Assembly: GCF_001636315.1 (NCBI RefSeq)
Contig: NZ_KV440949.1
Coordinates: 4,978,084 to 5,042,083 of the forward strand
DNA from: Neobacillus mesonae
GTDB taxonomy: Bacteria > Bacillota > Bacilli > Bacillales > Cytobacillaceae
DNA: 64,000 bases
Reading direction: 5' to 3'
Shown here: positions 1 to 8,265 of the stretch, piece after piece
Layout: the number at the start of each line of letters is the position of its first letter
Position numbering within the stretch: the stretch's first letter is position 1
Made by a program: the position numbers and the translations under genes
The notes under the pieces: generated by a model
What the model was told of the DNA's origin: nothing
What the model saw: only the letters and a program-made list of their open reading frames with translations
Databases searched by the model: none

Positions 1-1128
1 GCAACTAAAATATGGTCGATTGAGGACAACAAAATAACTGAGTTTGAGGGGAATTATACATCCTATTTCTCGTATCGAAATGAAAGGCGGCAGGCCCAGC
101 AGCATGCCTATGACATGCAGGAAAAGCGGATTAAACAAGTTGAAAACCAGTTGAAAAACCTATCCTCCTGGTCTGAAAAAGCGCATAACCAATCGACGAA
201 GCAAGAGGGATTTAAGGAATTTTACCGTGTTAAGGCTAAACGAATGGATGCTCAAGTTAAATCGAAACGGAAACGGTTAGAAAATGAGCTTGAGAAAACA
301 AACATAGAACGGGTAACACCTGAATATACCGTTCAATTTTCGCTTCCACCAAATCAGAAGAGAGGAAAACGAGTGCTTGAGGTAAGGGATTTACGAAAAA
401 CCTTCGGCAATGAGCTATTATTTGAAAAAGTAAACCTTACGATTCAATCTGGAGAGAAAATTGCTTTAGCGGGCCCGAATGGCAGTGGTAAAACAACCTT
501 GTTGAATATTTTATTGGGAATAGAAACGGCAGAAGGGACCATTTGGGTATCTCCGGCAGCAAAAATCGGCTATTTGACACAAGAAGTGTTCGATTTACCA
601 TTAGAACTTACTCCGGAACAGTTTTTTTATCAAGAAACGTTCGAAGCACGAGGGAAAGTACAAAATATGATGAAGCATTTAGGCTTTGAGGCAGCCCAAT
701 GGAAGGAACCGATTGGGAAAATGAGCATGGGGGAACGGGTCAAGTGCAAGCTGATGCAATTCATCCTGGAGGAAAAAGATTTATTAATTTTAGATGAACC
801 AACAAACCATCTTGATTTGCCATCGAGGGAACAGTTGGAACAGACGCTCATGGAGTATAATGGCACAGTCCTCGCTGTATCCCATGACCGCTACTTCGTT
901 GAAAAAATAACCAATAAAAAATGGAGGATAGAAAATAAGCAGGTCAGGACTTCTGTTATAAAACGTTCTACGGCAGACGATTTGGCATTACGCCGTCTGC
1001 AGCTAGAAAACGAAAAACAAGAAATACTAGGAAAACTAAGTTTATTGACAAAAAAAGACGAAACCTACACCAAACTCGACAAAAGATTCAACGAAATCAT
1101 AAAAGAGCTCCGGGAAATAAAATCTTAA
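1..1128 (+). CDS. ABC-F family ATPase (ribosomal protection type), 5'-truncated by window edge
   Basis: The reading frame is open from base 1, so the gene starts upstream and only the C-terminal 375 codons are visible. The first residues are the end of the first ABC domain (IWSIEDNKITEFEGNY), then a charged coiled linker, then a second ABC domain with Walker A GPNGSGKTT (about 475-501), an unusual signature KMSMGE, and Walker B LLILDEPTNHLD. There are no membrane segments. Two ABC domains joined by a basic linker define the soluble ABC-F proteins, which bind the ribosomal E site and either aid translation or dislodge antibiotics. The subtype (Vml, Vga, Lsa or housekeeping) cannot be decided without the N-terminal half. 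Confidence 0.9.
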   Translation, partial: ATKIWSIEDNKITEFEGNYTSYFSYRNERRQAQQHAYDMQEKRIKQVENQLKNLSSWSEKAHNQSTKQEGFKEFYRVKAKRMDAQVKSKRKRLENELEKTNIERVTPEYTVQFSLPPNQKRGKRVLEVRDLRKTFGNELLFEKVNLTIQSGEKIALAGPNGSGKTTLLNILLGIETAEGTIWVSPAAKIGYLTQEVFDLPLELTPEQFFYQETFEARGKVQNMMKHLGFEAAQWKEPIGKMSMGERVKCKLMQFILEEKDLLILDEPTNHLDLPSREQLEQTLMEYNGTVLAVSHDRYFVEKITNKKWRIENKQVRTSVIKRSTADDLALRRLQLENEKQEILGKLSLLTKKDETYTKLDKRFNEIIKELREIKS

Positions 1129-1130
1129 AA

Positions 1131-1258
1131 TTTGGTGCCTGACACCATTCGTGGACATTTGTCCATCTGTGGCGGACACTCCGGCCGAAAATAAAAAGTG
1201 TCCGTCCTGGGTGGACAAAATAGCTGATTTGTCTTTTTGTGGTGCCTGACACCATTTT
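1131..1258. repeat. Intergenic repeat bounded by GGTGCCTGACACC
   Basis: Two direct copies of GGTGCCTGACACC (1134-1146 and 1241-1253) enclose about 95 bases with smaller inverted pieces, such as TGGACATTTGTCCA and GGACACT/AGTGTCC. The same 13-mer recurs at 2060, 2808 and 9913. The segment lies between stop and start codons and has no credible gene. It looks like a dispersed palindromic intergenic repeat. Confidence 0.7.
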
Positions 1259-1380
1259 TCTGGGTCTTTTTTCCTGAATATCCATAAGTAGTTTATGGTA
1301 CTTCCTTTTTATGGTATTATCTCTAATGTTATGTCTTGATACAGAGATATAGAATAATGCCAGGGGAGAGGTTTAGTTTG

Positions 1381-2046
1381 ATGAAGAGATTTGTTTTAAA
1401 AGGTTTGGTGCCGGTAATGCTGGTAGCTGGCTTGATTGCTTGTTCCAATCAAGAGGATGTGAAAAAGGACGTCAGCACTAATACGAAAGCTAGTGCCACA
1501 GCGGAAAATAATGACACAGGGAAAAAAGAAGAGAATAGTAGTGTTGTAGAGACTCCTGAAAACAACCTCGAAAAGGATGGGAATAAAGAAACTGAAAGTC
1601 CAAAAACTGAATTGGACATGGCAAACATGAAAAAGGTTGGAACCAAGGAATACGGATACGTGAATGTACCAAAGGAATGGGTAAATTTCAAGGACTTGAA
1701 TCCAAATACCAGTTTTCAGGTAAGCAGTAAGGACGGATCTCAAATTATTTCATTAAATATATTTAAAGATGCAGGTAAAGATGCTGATGTTGAAACGTAT
1801 GCGAATATTGTAGCCACCAACATGGAAACTCAAGGCGCGAAGGATCTCAGAGGGGCAAAAGTCTCCCTCGGAAAATACCAGACACTCCAGGTATATGGAG
1901 CTTACAAAGAGGGGAAGTATTTCGTTGTCGCGTGGATATTCAAAGCTGAAGATGGAAAATATCATTATATCAGTGCAGAAGGTGGAATTGACAGGATAAC
2001 GGACGTCGTTAGTTACATCGAAAAGGGCGGCTGGTCTTTAAACTAA
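1381..2046 (+). CDS. Secreted lipoprotein of unknown function
   Basis: The protein has 221 residues from ATG 1381, which follows a GGGGAGAGG ribosome site by 9 bases; an upstream in-frame ATG at 1336 has none. The N-terminus is a lipoprotein signal (MKRFVLKG, hydrophobic core, lipobox LIAC), so it should be anchored to the outer membrane face. A low-complexity Thr/Glu/Lys/Asn linker of about 60 residues follows, then a compact domain starting near KKVGTKEYGYVNVPKEW. The shape (linker plus a small beta-rich domain with a VNVP.EW motif) resembles PsbP/DcrB-like lipoproteins, but I do not recognise the family with confidence. It stands alone and ends at a repeat-derived terminator. Confidence 0.8.
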   Translation: MKRFVLKGLVPVMLVAGLIACSNQEDVKKDVSTNTKASATAENNDTGKKEENSSVVETPENNLEKDGNKETESPKTELDMANMKKVGTKEYGYVNVPKEWVNFKDLNPNTSFQVSSKDGSQIISLNIFKDAGKDADVETYANIVATNMETQGAKDLRGAKVSLGKYQTLQVYGAYKEGKYFVVAWIFKAEDGKYHYISAEGGIDRITDVVSYIEKGGWSLN

Positions 2047-2059
2047 ATTCTTAAAATTT

Positions 2060-2100
2060 GGTGCCTGACACCCAGGTTGGTGTCAGGCACCATTTATTTT
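2060..2100 (+). terminator. Repeat-derived intrinsic terminator
   Basis: GGTGCCTGACACC (2060-2072) pairs perfectly with GGTGTCAGGCACC (2079-2091) across a short loop. The hairpin is followed by ATTTATTTTTTTT. The intergenic repeat unit here serves as the terminator of the lipoprotein gene. Confidence 0.8.
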
Positions 2101-2162
2101 TTTTACTGCAATCTGTACAATAGGCTTAGAATATGAAAATATTGATGAAAGAGGCATACTGT

Positions 2163-2798
2163 ATGAAAATTGATGTACCTAGGGTTTCTGATGAGTTAGA
2201 TTTAAGGAATTTTCATGATATTTATGATGAAGAGGATTCGGAGCTAGAAGACTGTAAAGTGGTAGATTCTGTTTTTGAAAATCAGACACCGGGCAGGGTT
2301 CGTTTATCCAATATGGTGATTAAGAATTGCCGGTTTACAAATACTGATTTTCAAGCTATCGACATAACTGATGTGATATTTGAAAACTGCGATTTATCCA
2401 ATGCCAATTTAAGTAAGTCATCCATTCATCGGGTTATTTTTAATAACAGCAAATTATTGGGTGTGAATTTTGCTGAATCAAGTTTTGGAAATGTTCAGTT
2501 TGCGAATTGCGTCTTAAATATGTCGGCATTTGGTGAATCAAAGATGGAAAAAGTTAAATTTCATGAATCTGGATTAAAAAGCACGGATTTTTATGACTGC
2601 AAACTAAAGAAAGTTGAATTTCAATCATGCAAGCTTGATGGCGCAAACTTTGACCAAACTCCACTAAAAGGAATTGATATCAGCACCTCCACTTTTGACA
2701 CATTTACAGTTGCGATGAATGATTTAAAAGGCTGCAAAGTCTCATCCTATCAAGCCATTCAATTTGCGGCCCTATTGGGATTAATTATTAAAGATTAA
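2163..2798 (+). CDS. Pentapeptide-repeat protein
   Basis: The start is ATG 2163, 8 bases after AAAGAGG; the in-frame ATG at 2133 has no ribosome site. The 211-residue product is built mostly of A(D/N)LXX-type repeats (CRFTNTDFQ, CDLSNANLS, VNFAESSF, CKLDGANFD). These fold into a right-handed quadrilateral beta helix. The length is close to that of Qnr-type gyrase-protecting proteins, but pentapeptide proteins of this size have many roles, so a quinolone link is only a possibility. No signal peptide is visible. The gene is monocistronic, with a repeat-derived hairpin just downstream. Confidence 0.85.
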   Translation: MKIDVPRVSDELDLRNFHDIYDEEDSELEDCKVVDSVFENQTPGRVRLSNMVIKNCRFTNTDFQAIDITDVIFENCDLSNANLSKSSIHRVIFNNSKLLGVNFAESSFGNVQFANCVLNMSAFGESKMEKVKFHESGLKSTDFYDCKLKKVEFQSCKLDGANFDQTPLKGIDISTSTFDTFTVAMNDLKGCKVSSYQAIQFAALLGLIIKD

Positions 2799-2807
2799 GG
2801 GATTTTT

Positions 2808-2846
2808 GGTGCCTGACACCCAAGTTAGTGTCAGGCACCAATTTTT
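2808..2846 (+). terminator. Repeat-derived intrinsic terminator
   Basis: GGTGCCTGACACC (2808-2820) faces GTGTCAGGCACC (2828-2839) and is followed by AATTTTT. It is nearly the same unit as the one after the lipoprotein gene. Confidence 0.75.
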
Positions 2847-2892
2847 AGACTTTTTGCCAGCAAAGAAAAGAAAATATTTTTTTACCTTAAAA

Positions 2893-2909
2893 TTAGTACC
2901 TAGTGCTAA
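2893..2909 (+). promoter_or_regulatory. FapR operator
   Basis: TTAGTACCTAGTGCTAA is an imperfect palindrome matching the FapR binding site known from Bacillus subtilis (TTAGTACCTRGTACTAA-like). It lies 53 bases upstream of the fabH start, over the likely promoter (TTTACC about 2881, AT-rich -10 about 2907-2920). FapR represses phospholipid and fatty acid genes until malonyl-CoA rises. Confidence 0.88.
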
Positions 2910-2961
2910 TAATAGATGATAAAATAAAGAAAAATAAAATTTTTCACAAGGTGGTTTTTAA

Positions 2962-3948
2962 ATGCATACATCTAAGGCTCGTATCACGGCCATCGGTTCT
3001 TATGTTCCTAAAAGAACGCTAACAAACTATGATTTAGAAAAGTTGGTTGAGACAAATAATGAATGGGTTTTACAACGAACTGGGATTAATGAACGAAGAA
3101 TTGCTCATCAATATGAATATACAAGTGATATAAGCTATCAAGCCGTAAGAAACCTCATGGAACGTTATAATAAATCAATCGACGATGTGGATATGATCAT
3201 CGTCTGCACAATGACACCTGATTTCAAAACGCCAAGTGTAGCCTCATTGCTTCAGGCAAAGCTCGGTATTAAAAATGCTGGAGCAATGGATGTAAACACA
3301 GCTTGCTCTGGGTTTACGTATGGCCTGCATGTTGCTAATGGTCTTATCACCTCCGGCTTGCACAAAAAAATCCTTGTAATTGGAGCAGACACCATGTCGA
3401 AAATTACGAATTTTGAAGACCGTTCGACCTGCATTTTATTTGGCGACGGCGGGGGAGCGGTGCTGGTTGAATACGATGAACAGCAGCCAAGCTTTCTGGC
3501 AGCACATGTTGGTTCCGAAGGGGAAAAAGCAAAGAACCTATATTGTTCAAACCTCGCGTATCGCATGTTTGACGAAGATTTAATGAACAGCGGGAAGCTG
3601 GTACAAAATGGCCGGGAGGTATATAAGTGGGCGGTTACCACGGTGCCAAAAGGAATTCAAAAACTAATGGAAAACGCCCCGATCCCATTCAGCGGAGTAG
3701 ATTGGTTTGTACCACATAGCGCCAATTTGCGAATGATCGAATCCATCTGCGAAAAAACGAACTTTCCAATTGAGAAAACACTGTACAGCCTTGTTGAATA
3801 TGGAAATACCTCAGCAGCTACCATCCCGTTATCACTAGATAAAGGTGTACTCGAAGGAAAAATAAAAAATGGCAACAAGCTTCTGCTTTACGGATTTGGC
3901 GGCGGTTTGGCACATTCCGGCGCATTGATAGATTGGAATATTGGATAA
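2962..3948 (+). CDS. fabHB: 3-oxoacyl-[acyl-carrier-protein] synthase III
   Basis: FabH (KASIII) condenses acyl-CoA primers with malonyl-ACP to start fatty acid synthesis; in Bacillus it prefers branched primers. The protein is full length (328 residues) and has the Cys-His-Asn triad: Cys in VNTACSGFTYG, His in VPHSANLRM and Asn in EYGNTSAATIPL. The ribosome site is AAGGTGG. It stands alone without fabF, behind a FapR operator, as fabHB (yhfB) does in B. subtilis, where fabHA instead sits next to fabF. The paralogue assignment rests on this context and is less certain than the enzyme class. Confidence 0.9.
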   Translation: MHTSKARITAIGSYVPKRTLTNYDLEKLVETNNEWVLQRTGINERRIAHQYEYTSDISYQAVRNLMERYNKSIDDVDMIIVCTMTPDFKTPSVASLLQAKLGIKNAGAMDVNTACSGFTYGLHVANGLITSGLHKKILVIGADTMSKITNFEDRSTCILFGDGGGAVLVEYDEQQPSFLAAHVGSEGEKAKNLYCSNLAYRMFDEDLMNSGKLVQNGREVYKWAVTTVPKGIQKLMENAPIPFSGVDWFVPHSANLRMIESICEKTNFPIEKTLYSLVEYGNTSAATIPLSLDKGVLEGKIKNGNKLLLYGFGGGLAHSGALIDWNIG

Positions 3949-3965
3949 AAAGGTTAACGCTTGAG

Positions 3966-3991
3966 ATGGTCCCTTAGAGGGCCATTTTTTT
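3966..3991 (+). terminator. Intrinsic terminator of fabHB
   Basis: ATGGTCC pairs with GGGCCAT (one G-U) and is followed by seven T. Confidence 0.75.
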
Positions 3992-4067
3992 AAGCTCAAA
4001 AAATGAAAACCAGATGGATAATCATTGGGAAAATTGCTATAATTTTGGTAAAAAGAGGGGGGACTGT

Positions 4068-5660
4068 ATGAATAAATTTTTAAAGGTTGGGCTCATCGGT
4101 GCGATCCTATTTAGTTTAGTGTTGGGTACATTGAAATCAACAACATTTGCAGCAAGTGGAAAGATTTTCATAGGGAAAGAATTTTATCATGGTTTAGTTA
4201 AGTTTAAGCAAAATGGTAAATATGGAATGTTGGATAAGAAAGGCAAAGTTATAGTTAATCCACAATATCAAAACATTGATCAATCAAAGCGAACAAATGT
4301 TATACGTGTTCAAAAGAATAAGAAATACGGTTTTATTAATCAAAAGGGAAAAGTCATTTTCAAACCTCAATATGATTTTGCGGAGCTTGGAAATACAGAT
4401 CCGATCGTCGTTACCAAGAATAAAAAATACGGGTTCATTCATTCAGGCGGTAAAATAATTGTTAAACCAAAGTATCAAGAGATTGGTAAATTTCAAAATG
4501 GAGCGGCTTATTTCAAAAGCAATGGAAAATATGGAATTATTAACACAAAAGGAAGAATCGTTCTTCCTCCAACTTATGATAAAATCACACAAAATACGGA
4601 TGGTGTGTTCACTGTTCGGCAAGACAAGAAGTATGGTCTGATCAATAAGCAGGGGAAAGTGATTGTATCCCCAATCTACCAGTCTATTGGTTCCTTTGAT
4701 AATAGATTGGCGAAATTCAAATATGAGGGAAAATACGGGGTCATTTCAACAGAAGGTACGCTAATAACAGAACCAAAATATGATTGGATCTCAACGTTTT
4801 ATAATGGTTTTGCCCAAACAAGGTTAAATAATAAGTTCGGTTTTATTAACACAAAGGGTAATCTCATTGCTGAACCAGTCTATGACATGGTCTACCTATA
4901 TAGAAATGGTTTAGCTCCCGTTGTAAAAGATGGTAAGCTTGGTTTCTTAGATACAACCGGAAAAATGAAAATACAGCCGCAATATGAGGAAGCCTACGAC
5001 ACAGACGGGAGCGCGCTCTTTGAATTTTGGCAAAATGCCGCAATCATCATGAAAGATGGGAAGTATGGGATTATTAATAAAGAGGGTCAAGTGCTTCTCG
5101 ATTTCAACTATGATTTGATTAATATGTATAGAGGCGGACTTGCTATCATCATCCAAAACAATCAATATGGTGTTGTAAATGAAAAAGGGAAGGTTGTAGT
5201 TGAGCCGTCTTATAAATATTTAAGACCTGCAGTCTACCTAGATGGTGAGTTTACAGGTAATTTTGTTATTTTTAAACAAAATAACAAAGAAGGTGTAATT
5301 AACAGTAAAGGCAAAGTCATAGTAAAAGCGAAATATGACCGAATAGACCCGTTCGGATATAAAGGCTTAATTCAGGTAAAGCAAGGCTCAAAATATGGGG
5401 TATTATCTTCAAGCGGCAAAGCGCTTGTGAAGCCAAAGTATCGGGAAATTGGTCCCTTTTACAAAAGCAATTCTTATTTAGCTGATGTCAACTATAATGG
5501 GAAATATGGGTTTATAAACGACAAGGGGAAAGAGGTCATCGCGCCAAAATATGATCAAGTAGGGTCTTTCAAAGAAGGCGTTGTGTATGTAAGGAAAAAT
5601 GGTAAAGCAGGATTTGTAGATCAAAAAGGAAAAGTCGTATTGAAATTAATTTATTATTAA
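4068..5660 (+). CDS. Secreted WG-repeat protein
   Basis: The start is ATG 4068, preceded by AGAGGGGGGAC. The 530-residue protein begins with a cleavable signal peptide (MNKFLKVGLIGAILFSLV, cut near TFAAS). The rest is about a dozen or more tandem WG-like repeats of 35-45 residues, each with a core such as KYGMLDKKGKVIVNPQY, KYGFINQKGKVIFKPQY or KYGVISTEGTLITEPKY. Here the motif is KYG followed by KG-K-V. WG repeats form beta-rich surface structures whose role is mostly unknown. No LPXTG, SLH or GW anchor is seen, so the protein is probably released or held non-covalently. The gene is monocistronic. Confidence 0.88.
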   Translation: MNKFLKVGLIGAILFSLVLGTLKSTTFAASGKIFIGKEFYHGLVKFKQNGKYGMLDKKGKVIVNPQYQNIDQSKRTNVIRVQKNKKYGFINQKGKVIFKPQYDFAELGNTDPIVVTKNKKYGFIHSGGKIIVKPKYQEIGKFQNGAAYFKSNGKYGIINTKGRIVLPPTYDKITQNTDGVFTVRQDKKYGLINKQGKVIVSPIYQSIGSFDNRLAKFKYEGKYGVISTEGTLITEPKYDWISTFYNGFAQTRLNNKFGFINTKGNLIAEPVYDMVYLYRNGLAPVVKDGKLGFLDTTGKMKIQPQYEEAYDTDGSALFEFWQNAAIIMKDGKYGIINKEGQVLLDFNYDLINMYRGGLAIIIQNNQYGVVNEKGKVVVEPSYKYLRPAVYLDGEFTGNFVIFKQNNKEGVINSKGKVIVKAKYDRIDPFGYKGLIQVKQGSKYGVLSSSGKALVKPKYREIGPFYKSNSYLADVNYNGKYGFINDKGKEVIAPKYDQVGSFKEGVVYVRKNGKAGFVDQKGKVVLKLIYY

Positions 5661-5667
5661 AATGCAG

Positions 5668-5702
5668 AACAGGCTTGAGGCTAACAGCAAGCCTGTTTTT
5701 TT
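5668..5702 (+). terminator. Intrinsic terminator of the WG-repeat gene
   Basis: AACAGGCTTG and CAAGCCTGTT form a perfect 10-bp stem followed by a run of T. It lies between the convergent WG-repeat gene and the germination operon. Confidence 0.88.
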
Positions 5703-5727
5703 CCAAAGAAAAATGTTTATCCCTGTG

Positions 5728-6825
5728 CTAATTCGCCAATTTCCTTCTAATGATGGCAACACATAGCAGTAAAATAGGGATGAGCAGCTGAACCGTTAAG
5801 AAATAAAATGGTACGGTGGTGCTCATCCCTCTAATCATGTCCTGGAACGATGGAACAGTCCAGACGGAAAATAGAATGATTAGAAAACCGATTGGTAATA
5901 CAAATGGTTTATAACTAGGTAATGTCAGCCATTGTGAGGTTCCAAGGACAAGCATATAAAAAAAAGCGGAAAGCTGAACGAAACCGCCTAGTACCCAGAC
6001 GGCAATGACGATGGACTCAACATGTTCAAAAAATGAACCGACGTTAATAAATCTCGCAGCTTCAAATACTGGAAATTGAAGGTTGATAATAATTCCACCA
6101 AATAAAAAAAGGTTCCCAAGGTTAATAAAGACCATCGTCAAGACACTGGCAATGACCGAGAACAATCCCCATTTCATCCCCTTTTGTTGATTTGTTAAAA
6201 ATGGCAGCAGGAACGACATCAATGAAAATTGACTTAACCACGCATGTGGGGCCAGGGACCCTTTAATGGACGGCATCACCCCGTCTTGCATGATAGGAAA
6301 AATATTTTTTACATGCAAGTCGGGAATTAGAAAGAGATAGATTAGGATATAAAGGGCCACAACAACCGGCAGAAAAATCATCGCGCACCGGCCAATCGTT
6401 TCAACGCCCCCATGAACGGCGATCGCGCATGAAAGAGCTATGCTTGCAGTCACTAAAATCATCGGCGTTTTATGTAAAAATGCACTTTCAATGAACTCAC
6501 CATATTCCCTAAAGGCAATCGCTGTATCGTGTAATAGAAAAAATAAATAAAGGAACGCAATGATTTTTCCAAGCGTCCTGCCGAGAATAAGTTCACTATA
6601 TTCAATTAGTGTTTTTCCTGGAAACAGTTTCGCGAGCTTAATAATAATCACGACGATGAGAAAGCCGCTCAAAGAACCCCAGATGGGAGACAGCCATAAA
6701 TCACGCTTGGCATGCTGTGCCGTGACATATGGAATGTATAGAATAGCCGTTGCGACAACGGTGGCATACATAATGAGCGCTAGTTCCACATGTGAGATTC
6801 TGCCTTTTTCAATCACTTTGTTCAT
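5728..6825 (-). CDS. Spore germination receptor B subunit (GerAB/GerKB family)
   Basis: This is the last gene of the germination operon: a roughly 365-residue integral membrane protein with about ten hydrophobic segments, of the APC-like amino acid permease fold. In the GerA family the B subunit binds the germinant in the spore inner membrane. The N-terminus (GRISHVELALIMYATVVATAILY) is typical. I place the start at ATG 6825, just after the preceding stop. AAAAGGA lies too close to it, so GTG 6816 (9 bases downstream of AAAAGGA) may be the true start. A TTG start at 6885 would overlap the previous gene and has no ribosome site. Confidence 0.88.
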   Translation of the reverse strand: MNKVIEKGRISHVELALIMYATVVATAILYIPYVTAQHAKRDLWLSPIWGSLSGFLIVVIIIKLAKLFPGKTLIEYSELILGRTLGKIIAFLYLFFLLHDTAIAFREYGEFIESAFLHKTPMILVTASIALSCAIAVHGGVETIGRCAMIFLPVVVALYILIYLFLIPDLHVKNIFPIMQDGVMPSIKGSLAPHAWLSQFSLMSFLLPFLTNQQKGMKWGLFSVIASVLTMVFINLGNLFLFGGIIINLQFPVFEAARFINVGSFFEHVESIVIAVWVLGGFVQLSAFFYMLVLGTSQWLTLPSYKPFVLPIGFLIILFSVWTVPSFQDMIRGMSTTVPFYFLTVQLLIPILLLCVAIIRRKLAN

Positions 6826-6847
6826 TCCTTTTCTAAAAGGAGTCTCA

Positions 6848-7069
6848 TTACCAAAATAGCTCAAAAGGTTTGTAGATGAAATCAATTATTTGCCCAGGAC
6901 CTGGCATATCGGGAAAGACAACAAGCAAAACAGCAAGGCACCAGTTAAATAGCATCAGCGAAACAAAAGCCAGCTTTACCTTTTTCTCTTGTTTTTTTAG
7001 CTTTGGCCATTGGAGCATAGTGATGAGTACCAGTATAACAGTTACACCTAAGACCCCACCAATGTTCAT
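6848..7069 (-). CDS. Small two-TM germination D-type protein
   Basis: The 73-residue protein has one membrane helix at the N-terminus (MNIGGVLGVTVILVLITML), a basic loop (KLKKQEKKVK) and a second helix. Its start overlaps the gerC stop by 4 bases (ATGA), so translation is coupled. Small two-helix proteins encoded inside or next to gerA-type operons (D subunits) are known in Bacillus and modulate receptor function. The assignment rests on size, topology and position. Confidence 0.75.
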   Translation of the reverse strand: MNIGGVLGVTVILVLITMLQWPKLKKQEKKVKLAFVSLMLFNWCLAVLLVVFPDMPGPGQIIDFIYKPFELFW

Positions 7070-8265
7070 CGTTCGACACCTCGTATACGTTTTTCTTTTG
7101 CCATCCCGGTTCTTTTAATTTTTACCTTCGTATCAAAAGAAACAGCTACGTCCGGGAATATTTCATTCCACTGATTTTTGTTTTGTTTCCATATTTGTGG
7201 ATATTCCCTCTCGAATTCATCCGCGAAGCCGAAAATATCGGCTTTTAACTGATTCTGAACCTCTGAAAAAGCTGACCGCTCTCTTTGTTCAATTTCATAC
7301 TCAATTTTTTGTTGAACTTTTTTTACAACTGTAGGATCAAATAAGTTGAGTTTTGTCGTATTTTGAATAACTTCCAGATCTGCCTTTGTTTTAATATGCA
7401 TACGCCACTTGCCTTTTTTAATGGACGGGACCAATTCAGATTTGCTCCTTAGAAGATTTAAGGAAACGTAGCCTTTTTCGGTTTTAAAAGAAATTGTAAT
7501 GACGCCGTGTTTAATTTCATTTCTTGGCCAAAGAATCCCCCTTGTCTCCTTATCACTTAAGATTCCTGCCAGTTTGCCTTGCTTGAATATAGCAGCTCCG
7601 CTAATGACCGGAACGACCTTTTTTGTAGTATCCATTTGAGAGCGGGACAGGTTGACAACCCATGGCAATACGGCCGCATCGGATGCACCTGATAACATCT
7701 GCGATAAATCCTTCACCGTTACTTTTATTCCAATATGGGTTTTTACGATCTTTCGCAACTGTTTGGAAGCATCTTGTTCCAATTGCGGCATGGCTTTCAA
7801 AACAGTCTTCGCTTCTCCTTTTGAAACAAATACGTCAGCACGGATCCGCGGTTCCGAGTGCCGCATCCAAAAATCAATCTGATCGTTGATTCCCTCCTGG
7901 GCTAATTTCTCGCCAATCAGGAGAACTTCATTTTGCCCCCAAAAAATCTCCCTAGTGAGGGCCTCTTGAAGCCGAGCCATTGCATCTGCAACGGTTTCTC
8001 CTTCAGCAGATCTCACAAATGACTTACCGCTGCTGCTTCCGCTCGAAATCCCAGATTCTTGCCCGCTTTGTTGGGGGCTCGGAATAAAGATGAGAGCTGA
8101 GAGTTCGATATTCTCGTTTTTTCCTTTATCTATACCCGCTGCCAAAATAAGTGCCAAATCATTTACCTCAGCACGATCCCAACATCCTGTCAGAAACGTC
8201 GAGGTCAGACCAAACAGAAGGAATATAGTGAACGCCTTCTTTATTGCTCGAAATTTACATCTCAA
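7066..8265 (-). CDS. Spore germination receptor C subunit (GerAC lipoprotein)
   Basis: The 399-residue protein has a lipoprotein signal with lipobox LTGC followed directly by WDRAEVNDLAL, the WDRxEVN hallmark of GerAC proteins. The C subunit is lipidated and sits on the outer face of the spore inner membrane with A and B. The start overlaps the gerA stop by 4 bases, and the stop overlaps the D gene by 4 bases, so the operon is tightly coupled. Germinant specificity cannot be told from this subunit. Confidence 0.93.
   Translation of the reverse strand: MRCKFRAIKKAFTIFLLFGLTSTFLTGCWDRAEVNDLALILAAGIDKGKNENIELSALIFIPSPQQSGQESGISSGSSSGKSFVRSAEGETVADAMARLQEALTREIFWGQNEVLLIGEKLAQEGINDQIDFWMRHSEPRIRADVFVSKGEAKTVLKAMPQLEQDASKQLRKIVKTHIGIKVTVKDLSQMLSGASDAAVLPWVVNLSRSQMDTTKKVVPVISGAAIFKQGKLAGILSDKETRGILWPRNEIKHGVITISFKTEKGYVSLNLLRSKSELVPSIKKGKWRMHIKTKADLEVIQNTTKLNLFDPTVVKKVQQKIEYEIEQRERSAFSEVQNQLKADIFGFADEFEREYPQIWKQNKNQWNEIFPDVAVSFDTKVKIKRTGMAKEKRIRGVER

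Noticed and set aside
1097-1285. Minus-strand frame of 62 codons over the 5' repeat
   Set aside because: It lies in the intergenic repeat, has no ribosome site and its composition is not protein-like.
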